This document shows, piece after piece, positions 4,891 through 9,246 of a stretch of DNA of 9,246 nt (the first letter of the stretch is position 1; the number at the start of each line of letters is the position of its first letter). The notes below the pieces were generated by a model, which worked only from the letters and a program-made list of their open reading frames with translations, was not told the origin of the DNA and searched no databases. Made by a program: the position numbers and the translations under genes. Location of the stretch: positions 1 to 9,246 of the forward strand of contig JAAVYX010000251.1 of the NCBI GenBank assembly GCA_022791355.1, written 5' to 3'. This DNA comes from Clostridiales bacterium. Its GTDB lineage: Bacteria; Bacillota; Clostridia; Oscillospirales; Acutalibacteraceae.

Positions 4891-6036
4891 TTGGATAGAA
4901 CCATTTCCATTCTGGGCTCCACCGGCTCTATCGGCCGGCAGGCGCTGGACGTGGTCCGCGCCCAGGGCTGGCGGGTCTGCGCCCTGACGGCCTGGGGCAA
5001 CATAGAGCTGCTGGAAGAGCAAATCCGGGAATTCCGTCCCGCTCTGGCTGTGGTCGTAAAGGAAGAGGCGGCCGAAACCCTGCGCATTCGGACGGCCGAC
5101 ACCTCTACCAAGATACTGAGCGGCCCCGCGGCCCTTTGCGAGGCGGCGGTTCTGCCGGAGGCCGAGACGGCGCTCAACGCCGTGGTGGGAATTGCCGGAC
5201 TGCAGCCCACCCTGGCCGCAATTGAGGCGGGCAAGACGGTGGCTCTGGCCAACAAGGAAACGTTGGTGGCCGGGGGCGAGCTGGTCATGGCCAAAGCGGC
5301 CGAAAAAAAGGTTCCCATCCTGCCGGTGGACAGCGAACATTCGGCCATCTTCCAGTGTTTGCAGGGCCAGCCCCGGCGGTCGCTGGAAAAAATCCTGCTG
5401 ACCGCGTCGGGCGGTCCCTTTTTCGGGTATACCAAAGAGGCCTTGAGACGGGTGAAGCCGGCCGACGCCCTACGGCACCCCAACTGGTCCATGGGGGCCA
5501 AGATCACGGTCGACTCGGCCACCATGATGAATAAGGGACTGGAGGTCATCGAGGCCTGCCATCTGTTCGGCGTGGGGCCGGACGATGTGGAAATCGTCGT
5601 CCATCGGGAGAGTATTATCCATTCCGGCGTGGCCTTTTCCGACGGGGCGGTGATTGCCCAGCTGGGCGCGCCCGATATGCGGCTGCCCATCCAGTACGCT
5701 CTGACCTATCCCGACCGGCTGCCCTGTCCGGGCAAGGGGCTGTCCCTGACCGATATTGGAAAACTGACCTTTTATAAGCCTGATTTGGATACCTTTGCTT
5801 GTCTGGCGGCCTGTCTGGAAGCGGCCCGGGCGGGCGGACTACGACCGGCGGCGGCCAACGGGGCCAACGAGGAAGCTGTGGCCCTGTTTTTACGGGAGAA
5901 AATCAGTTTTTTGCAGATCGGGGAACTGGTGGCCCAGGCGGCCGCCCGGCAGAAGGCCGTCCCCGCCGCCTGCTTGGAGGCGGTTTTGGAGGCCGACCGG
6001 GCGGCCCGGGAATTTGTCCGTCAGGCGGCAAGGTAG
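4891..6036 (+). CDS. dxr: 1-deoxy-D-xylulose 5-phosphate reductoisomerase
   Basis: DXR catalyses the first committed MEP-pathway step, the NADPH-dependent rearrangement and reduction of DXP to MEP. It is cytoplasmic, Mn/Mg-dependent and the target of fosmidomycin. The 381 residues are standard. Seen in order: NADPH-binding GSTGSIG (9-15), LANKETLV (119-126), metal-site VDSEH (146-150, with Asp147 and Glu149), TASGGPF (171-177), NWSMGAKITVDSATMMNKGLE with the third metal ligand Glu218, and HRESIIHSG (238-246) where many homologues read HPQSIIHSM. The start is TTG 4891, because an in-frame TAA lies at 4885 and AGGTG is eight bases upstream; it leaves four residues before the first beta strand. 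Together with IspG and UppS nearby it supplies and uses isoprenoid precursors. Confidence 0.97.
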   Translation: MDRTISILGSTGSIGRQALDVVRAQGWRVCALTAWGNIELLEEQIREFRPALAVVVKEEAAETLRIRTADTSTKILSGPAALCEAAVLPEAETALNAVVGIAGLQPTLAAIEAGKTVALANKETLVAGGELVMAKAAEKKVPILPVDSEHSAIFQCLQGQPRRSLEKILLTASGGPFFGYTKEALRRVKPADALRHPNWSMGAKITVDSATMMNKGLEVIEACHLFGVGPDDVEIVVHRESIIHSGVAFSDGAVIAQLGAPDMRLPIQYALTYPDRLPCPGKGLSLTDIGKLTFYKPDLDTFACLAACLEAARAGGLRPAAANGANEEAVALFLREKISFLQIGELVAQAAARQKAVPAACLEAVLEADRAAREFVRQAAR

Positions 6037-6185
6037 AATGGTTTTCGCGGCCGCCCGGGGGAAGGGTATGGCCCTCCCGAGAGGGGGCATAGGCCTGTCG
6101 GCCCGGGACCTGTCCTGCTGCCGGCGCTGCCGGAAGAGCGTCGTACCGGCGGGACGCAAGAGGCGGACGGGGGTATGTGCGGCAG

Positions 6186-6260
6186 GCTGCAAAGCGGCCG
6201 GCGGGGCGTTCGGCTTGCAGCTTTCGGTAAAACCGTATGGGCCTTCCGGGTGGGCGGCCC
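6186..6260 (+). repeat. Hairpins in the dxr-rseP spacer
   Basis: GCTGCAA (6186-6192) pairs with TTGCAGC (6215-6221), and GGGCC (6239-6243) with GGCCC (6256-6260). Earlier in the same 250-base spacer, CCCTC (6072-6076) pairs with GAGGG (6081-6085), closed further by ATG/CAT (6068-6070, 6088-6090). None has a T-run. The rest of the spacer is GC-rich with no recognisable gene. Confidence 0.5.
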
Positions 6261-6286
6261 TTTGACTTCAATTTGATAAGGAACAG

Positions 6287-7363
6287 GTGATTGCTATCGC
6301 GCCGCAGATTCTCTCCATCGCTTCGGTATGGGGTAAGGTTTGGCCCATCCTGGTGGCCATTTTCGTTTTTCTTTTCATGATCTTTATCCATGAGCTGGGG
6401 CATTTTCTGGCAGCCAAGCTCATGGGGGTGCGGGTGAACAAATTCGCCATCGGCTTCGGTCCCGTCTTGCTTCGCTGGGGCAAGGGAGAGACCGAGTATT
6501 CCCTGCGTCTGCTGCCCCTTGGCGGCTTCTGCGCCATGGAAGGGGAGGACGAGGAAAGCGCCGACCAGAGGGCCTTCTGTAACAAAAAGCCTTGGCGCAG
6601 ATTTATCATCACGGCGGCCGGGGCCTTTTTCAATATCCTTTTGGGCTTTATCATTATGATGATAATCCTGATTCCGCAAAAGCAGTTCGGCGTGCCCAAG
6701 ATCGCCCAGTTTCAGGAAAACGCCGTGAGCCAGCAAAGCGGATTGCAGGTGGGGGACGAGTTCATCAAGGTAAACGGACGGCGGATTTTGACCACCTATG
6801 ATTTGAGCTATACCTTTTCCAACATTCCGGCCGACGGCAAGGTGGATCTGGTGGTCAAACGGGATGGAAAGAAGCTGGAGCTGTCCGGCGTGACCTTTGC
6901 CACCGAGGAAATCCAGGGGGTCAACGTGGTCTCCATCGACTTTTGGATCGAGGGAGTAAAGAAAACCCCTTTAAACTTTCTAAGCGAGGCCTTCCGCAAC
7001 ACCCTTTCCTATGGACGGATCGTCTGGTGGTCGCTGCTGGACCTGATCACCGGTAAATACGGCGTCAGCCAGATTTCCGGGCCGGTGGGGGTCACCGCGG
7101 CTATCGGCGAGGCCGCCAAGGCGGGGATTTTCAGCCTGCTGCCCATGGTGGGGCTTATTACCATCAACCTGGGTCTCTTTAATCTGCTGCCTCTGCCCGC
7201 GCTGGACGGCGGCCGTCTGCTCTTTATCATTATCGAAATGGTCCGGCGCAAGCCGGTTCCCCAAAAGTATGAGGGCATGGTCCACGCCATCGGTTTTATG
7301 GTATTGATGGCCTTTATGGTTCTCATCGCCCTGAAGGATATCTTCCAGCTCTTTGCTGGTTAG
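6287..7363 (+). CDS. rseP: Site-2 protease family zinc metalloprotease (RseP/RasP type)
   Basis: This intramembrane protease cuts transmembrane helices of anti-sigma factors and signal-peptide remnants. The 358-residue protein has the expected order: N-terminal hydrophobic helix (about 21-34) running into the zinc site HELGH (His35, Glu36, His39), LPLGG (77-81), a second hydrophobic segment with AGAFFNILLGF (111-121), one PDZ-like domain (about 137-205), and C-terminal helices with NLLPLPALDGGR (299-310), whose Asp307 completes the zinc site. A last hydrophobic helix spans 333-349. The GTG start at 6287 is the only usual start codon between an in-frame TGA (6263-6265) and the catalytic helix, apart from GTG 6350. 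AAGGA lies just four bases upstream, a tight spacing, so the precise start is less sure than the gene. Substrates cannot be read from this window. Confidence 0.95.
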   Translation: MIAIAPQILSIASVWGKVWPILVAIFVFLFMIFIHELGHFLAAKLMGVRVNKFAIGFGPVLLRWGKGETEYSLRLLPLGGFCAMEGEDEESADQRAFCNKKPWRRFIITAAGAFFNILLGFIIMMIILIPQKQFGVPKIAQFQENAVSQQSGLQVGDEFIKVNGRRILTTYDLSYTFSNIPADGKVDLVVKRDGKKLELSGVTFATEEIQGVNVVSIDFWIEGVKKTPLNFLSEAFRNTLSYGRIVWWSLLDLITGKYGVSQISGPVGVTAAIGEAAKAGIFSLLPMVGLITINLGLFNLLPLPALDGGRLLFIIIEMVRRKPVPQKYEGMVHAIGFMVLMAFMVLIALKDIFQLFAG

Positions 7364-7424
7364 CGGGCGCTTGAAAAGTCGGAAAGACGGCTGCCGGCTC
7401 ATCCGGGATTGCCTTGTGTGCGAA

Positions 7425-7448
7425 AGGTCCTGGCCAAAGGTCAGACCT
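7425..7448 (+). repeat. Hairpin unit A of an imperfect direct duplication
   Basis: AGGTC (7425-7429) pairs with GACCT (7444-7448) and TGGCC (7431-7435) with GGTCA (7439-7443, one G-T pair), leaving one bulged C and loop AAA. The segment 7426-7450 matches 7705-7729 at 19 of 25 positions. Both copies are followed 53-56 bases after their starts by the identical CCTGCACAAAA (7482-7492 and 7758-7768). Confidence 0.55.
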
Positions 7449-7493
7449 CAGCATCTAGAAAAAGCCGCTTAAAGGAAAAATCCTGCACAAAAA

Positions 7494-7569
7494 GGTTTCG
7501 TCCGCCTTTTTGAAAAGGCGGTGGGGTCGAGGGGCAAGGCCCCCGTCGCTGTCCGCTGGACGCGAAACC
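7494..7569. repeat. Palindromic repeat-like element between rseP and ispG
   Basis: The outer arms GGTTTCG (7494-7500) and CGAAACC (7563-7569) are continued by TCC/GGA (7501-7503, 7558-7560). They enclose CCGCCTTTT/AAAAGGCGG (7502-7510, 7513-7521) and GGGGC/GCCCC (7531-7535, 7539-7543, loop AAG). The three-branched layout resembles REP/MITE-like dispersed elements of GC-rich Clostridia. That it is dispersed in this genome is an inference, because only one copy is visible here. Confidence 0.5.
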
Positions 7570-7703
7570 CCTTAGGAAAACAGAGCGCAGGCAGCCAAAA
7601 TCTTTCTCCGAGATTTCGGCATCCCTCGCCGGGGGGCCCGGTCTTCCGTGGGAACACGGGAGGAGCGTGCATATGGCTGTTTGACTGACTTCTCGACAAG
7701 CTG

Positions 7704-7727
7704 AGGTCCTGTCCGAGGGTCAGGCCT
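7704..7727 (+). repeat. Hairpin unit B of the direct duplication
   Basis: This is the second copy, 279 bases after unit A. Outer pairs AGGTC/GGCCT keep the stem with one G-T pair, and inner TGTCC/GGTCA keep it with one T-T mismatch; the loop is GAG. Similarity to unit A fades around 7790. Confidence 0.5.
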
Positions 7728-7800
7728 TGTCCCCGGTTTATCCCGAGGCCGACCCTGCCTGCACAAAATCCGTCTCATCCGGTTTTCAAACACGCTTTCG

Positions 7801-7882
7801 GCAGCCGCGCCGTTCCGCCGGGTACAGGCGGGCTGCAGCGTATACGTACCCATCAGCGGCCACGGCCGGCAGGCTGTGGCCG
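7801..7882 (+). promoter_or_regulatory. Tandem hairpins immediately upstream of the ispG ribosome binding site
   Basis: GCAGCC (7801-7806) pairs with GGCTGC (7831-7836), with inner CGCC/GGCG (7808-7811, 7827-7830). Next, 7857-7867 pairs with 7872-7882 over 11 bp (one G-T), loop GGCA. GGTAC (7821-7825) could alternatively pair with GTACC at 7846-7850 or 7882-7886. The second hairpin ends 12 bases before the Shine-Dalgarno. Confidence 0.5.
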
Positions 7883-7892
7883 TACCTATGGT

Positions 7893-7912
7893 TAGGAGGC
7901 TCTTTTATCGTG
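7893..7912 (+). promoter_or_regulatory. Ribosome binding site deciding the ispG start
   Basis: TAGGAGG (7893-7899) is the only strong Shine-Dalgarno near ispG. It sits ten bases before GTG 7910 and 22 before ATG 7922, so GTG 7910 is preferred. A weaker GGAAGG (7913-7918) lies only three bases before the ATG. Confidence 0.7.
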
Positions 7913-8977
7913 GAAGGTTCGATGGACAGAACAAAAACCAAACGGGTGCTTGTGGGCGGTCTTCCCATCGGGGGCGGCGCGCCGGTGTCGGTACAGTCCA
8001 TGCTCAGCCGCCCGGCCGAGGACTTTGCGGGCAGCGTGGCCCAGGCAAAGGAGCTTGAGGCCGCCGGCTGCCAGCTCATCCGTGCCGCCATACCCAATCA
8101 GGCGGCCGTTCCCCTCATTGAAAAGCTCAAGGAGGCGGTGGCGGTCCCTATCGTGGCCGACATTCATTTCGATTACCGGCTGGCCTTGGAGGCCGCTGCC
8201 GCCGGGGTGGACAAGATCCGTATCAATCCCGGCAATATTGGGGATGAGAAAAAGGTAAAGCAGGTGGCCGACGTCTGCCGGCAAAGGAAAATTCCCATTC
8301 GTATCGGGGTCAACGCCGGGTCGCTGGAACGGGAGATTCTGGCAAAGTACGGCGCGCCCACCCCCGAGGCGCTGGTGGAAAGCGCCCTGTACCACGCCTC
8401 CCTTTTGGAAAAATACGATTTTACCGACATCGTTTTATCCATGAAGGCTTCTCACGTGCCCGTCATGTACGCCGCCTACGAGCTGGCCGCCCGGCGAACC
8501 GCCTATCCCCTCCATGTAGGGGTTACCGAGGCCGGTACCCGGCGGATGGGACTCCTTCGTTCGGCGGCGGGCATCGGCGGCCTGCTGCTGCGGGGGATTG
8601 GGGACACTATACGGGTATCCCTGACCGACGAGCCGGTCCGGGAGGTGCAGGCGGGGATTGATCTGCTGCGGGCCGTGGGGCTCCGGCAGGACGGGCCCCG
8701 CATCGTATCCTGTCCCACCTGTGGGCGGACCCGCATCGATCTGATCGGTCTGGCCGGCCGGGTGGAGGAGGCCCTGCGGGACTGTAAAAAGCCCATTACC
8801 GTGGCGGTCATGGGCTGCGCGGTCAACGGGCCGGGGGAGGCCCGGGAGGCCGACGTAGGGATAGCCGGCGGGGACGGCTGCGGCCTGCTTTTCCGCAAGG
8901 GCGAGATTCTCCGCAAGGTCCCGGAGGACAGACTGCTGGAAGCCCTTTTGGCCGAAATCGACGGGATAGAAGGATAG
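7910..8977 (+). CDS. ispG: 4-hydroxy-3-methylbut-2-enyl diphosphate synthase (GcpE)
   Basis: IspG is the penultimate MEP-pathway enzyme. It reductively opens MEcPP to HMBPP using a [4Fe-4S] cluster and a flavodoxin or ferredoxin donor. From GTG 7910 the protein has 355 residues, the normal bacterial length. An open frame continues 61 codons further upstream, but that stretch is repeat-like spacer. The TIM-barrel half shows GGLPIGGGAPVSVQSM (16-31), VADIHFDYRLALEA (82-95), KIRINPGNIG (102-111), RIGVNAGS (131-138) and SMKAS (177-181). The cluster-binding half shows CPTCGRT (Cys268, Cys271) and GCAVNGPGEA (Cys303, Glu310). One oddity is that the TNT that usually follows VQSM is LSR here. Dxr earlier in the cluster catalyses an early step of the same pathway. 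Transcription presumably reads through from rseP, but the 546-base spacer leaves room for a separate start. Confidence 0.96.
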   Translation: MEGSMDRTKTKRVLVGGLPIGGGAPVSVQSMLSRPAEDFAGSVAQAKELEAAGCQLIRAAIPNQAAVPLIEKLKEAVAVPIVADIHFDYRLALEAAAAGVDKIRINPGNIGDEKKVKQVADVCRQRKIPIRIGVNAGSLEREILAKYGAPTPEALVESALYHASLLEKYDFTDIVLSMKASHVPVMYAAYELAARRTAYPLHVGVTEAGTRRMGLLRSAAGIGGLLLRGIGDTIRVSLTDEPVREVQAGIDLLRAVGLRQDGPRIVSCPTCGRTRIDLIGLAGRVEEALRDCKKPITVAVMGCAVNGPGEAREADVGIAGGDGCGLLFRKGEILRKVPEDRLLEALLAEIDGIEG

Positions 8978-9046
8978 CTGTAAAAAAGGATATGCTGCGC
9001 GGCTCTTATGTTTTTTGACTTCGGTGGGAGGGGATGCAGGAATTTG

Positions 9047-9072
9047 CTCTTTCTCTTTCTTTTTCCTTTTTT
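9047..9072 (+). other. 26-base uninterrupted pyrimidine tract
   Basis: Every base from 9047 to 9072 is C or T, T-rich in its second half, in an otherwise GC-rich region 70 bases after ispG. No stem precedes it closely, so it is not a clear intrinsic terminator. A pyrimidine-rich stretch like this could favour factor-dependent termination or triplex-like DNA; neither is shown. Confidence 0.5.
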
Positions 9073-9109
9073 GTTTGGCTGGGAGAAGGGTTTCGCGCCA
9101 GGTGTGCTT

Positions 9110-9239
9110 ATATGGAATACTCCATATCCTTCTCGCGGGGCGCGACGTACTTTTCTTTGCGCAAAGAAAAGTACGCAAAAGATGCGCCTCCCGGAAATCC
9201 TGCGGATTTCCTCTAAACCCTTTCGACTGGGTCAAGAGG
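9110..9239. repeat. Chain of palindromes downstream of ispG (dispersed-repeat-like)
   Basis: Four consecutive inverted repeats: ATATGGA/TCCATAT (9110-9127); a perfect 30-bp palindrome with no spacer (9146-9175), flanked by GGCGC/GCGCC (9139-9143, 9184-9188); GGAAATCC/GGATTTCC (9193-9211, loop TGC); and CCTCT with ACCC paired to GGGT with AGAGG (9210-9239). The + strand frame across it reads YFSLRKEKYAKDA, a string I associate from memory with short 'hypothetical proteins' translated from repeats in Clostridia; this is unverified. No gene is supported between 8978 and the window end. Confidence 0.6.
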
Positions 9240-9246
9240 AAAACCG

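Larger units (their letters stand above)
7364..7909 (+). other. 546-base rseP-ispG spacer with duplicated hairpins and palindromic element
   Basis: No gene is supported. The spacer contains hairpin unit A (7425-7448) with its flank to about 7516, a palindromic element (7494-7569), a related hairpin unit B (7704-7727) with its flank to about 7790, a strong hairpin at 7801-7836, and an 11-bp hairpin at 7857-7882 just before the ispG ribosome binding site. An open frame fused to ispG begins at 7727, but it runs through these repeats and is not used in this annotation. No convincing promoter was seen. Confidence 0.7.

Noticed and set aside
7727..7909. Possible 61-residue N-terminal extension of IspG starting at an upstream codon
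   Set aside because: It has no Shine-Dalgarno, runs through repeat-like spacer, and would make IspG much longer than its family. GTG 7910 has a strong ribosome binding site.
8982..9016. Terminator after ispG (A6 ... T6 around 8982-9016)
   Set aside because: The A-run and T-run can pair, but the inner stem is only a GC/GC dinucleotide, too weak for an intrinsic terminator.
9015..9043. Promoter with TTGACT at 9015-9020
   Set aside because: At 17 bases the -10 would be AGGAAT, which does not resemble TATAAT.
9034..9216. 60-codon + strand frame after ispG
   Set aside because: GGAGG lies only two bases from the ATG, and the frame is a translation of the pyrimidine tract and the palindrome chain. 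A repeat explains it better than a gene.
8435..9235. Long - strand frame over the 3' part of ispG and the downstream repeat
   Set aside because: Most of it is the antisense shadow of ispG in GC-rich DNA, with no family motif.
1..9246. CRISPR array, tRNA, rRNA, transposase, phage or toxin-antitoxin genes
   Set aside because: I saw no regularly spaced repeats, no tRNA-like T-loop context and no proteins of these families in any frame.

Overview
The window is one strand of housekeeping genes from a GC-rich, Gram-positive-type bacterium, most likely a member of the Clostridia (Oscillospirales-like; this is an inference). The gene order tsf-pyrH-frr-uppS-cdsA-dxr-rseP-ispG is the clostridial version of a cluster found across bacteria. 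The absence of bamA after rseP, dxr placed after cdsA, ispG after rseP, and GGAGG-type ribosome binding sites all fit a monoderm Firmicute that makes isoprenoids by the MEP pathway. All eight genes lie on the + strand, and no convincing gene lies on the - strand.

Layout. 1-596: 3' part of tsf, followed by a clear intrinsic terminator (649-693). 706-762: an inverted repeat overlapping a good sigma-A-type promoter. 770-1105: a long, highly structured leader, then pyrH (1106-1810), frr (1991-2545), uppS (2683-3408), a 470-base structured spacer with a 9-codon mini-ORF, cdsA (3879-4700), dxr (4891-6036), rseP (6287-7363), a 546-base spacer with a duplicated hairpin unit and a repeat-like palindromic element, and ispG (7910-8977). 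The last 269 bases hold a pyrimidine tract and a chain of hairpins that looks like a dispersed palindromic repeat.

How the genes work together. EF-Ts (tsf) and ribosome recycling factor (frr) serve translation, and PyrH makes UDP for UTP and CTP. Dxr and IspG are MEP-pathway enzymes that lead to IPP/DMAPP. UppS turns those into undecaprenyl diphosphate, the lipid carrier for the cell wall. CdsA uses CTP to make CDP-diacylglycerol for phospholipids. RseP is an intramembrane protease of the envelope. The cluster therefore couples translation, pyrimidine nucleotides, isoprenoid carrier and membrane lipid synthesis.

The genes are ordinary. The spacers are unusual: they total about 2.28 kb between the eight genes, in a cluster that is normally tight, and each contains strong inverted repeats. 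The best candidate for something undescribed is the 188-base element at 854-1041 in front of pyrH. Its ends pair over 22 bp with every non-Watson-Crick pair being G-U on the + strand, and it can fold in two mutually exclusive ways. The cdsA leader (mini-ORF plus competing hairpins) is second. No CRISPR array, tRNA, rRNA, transposase or phage gene was seen.
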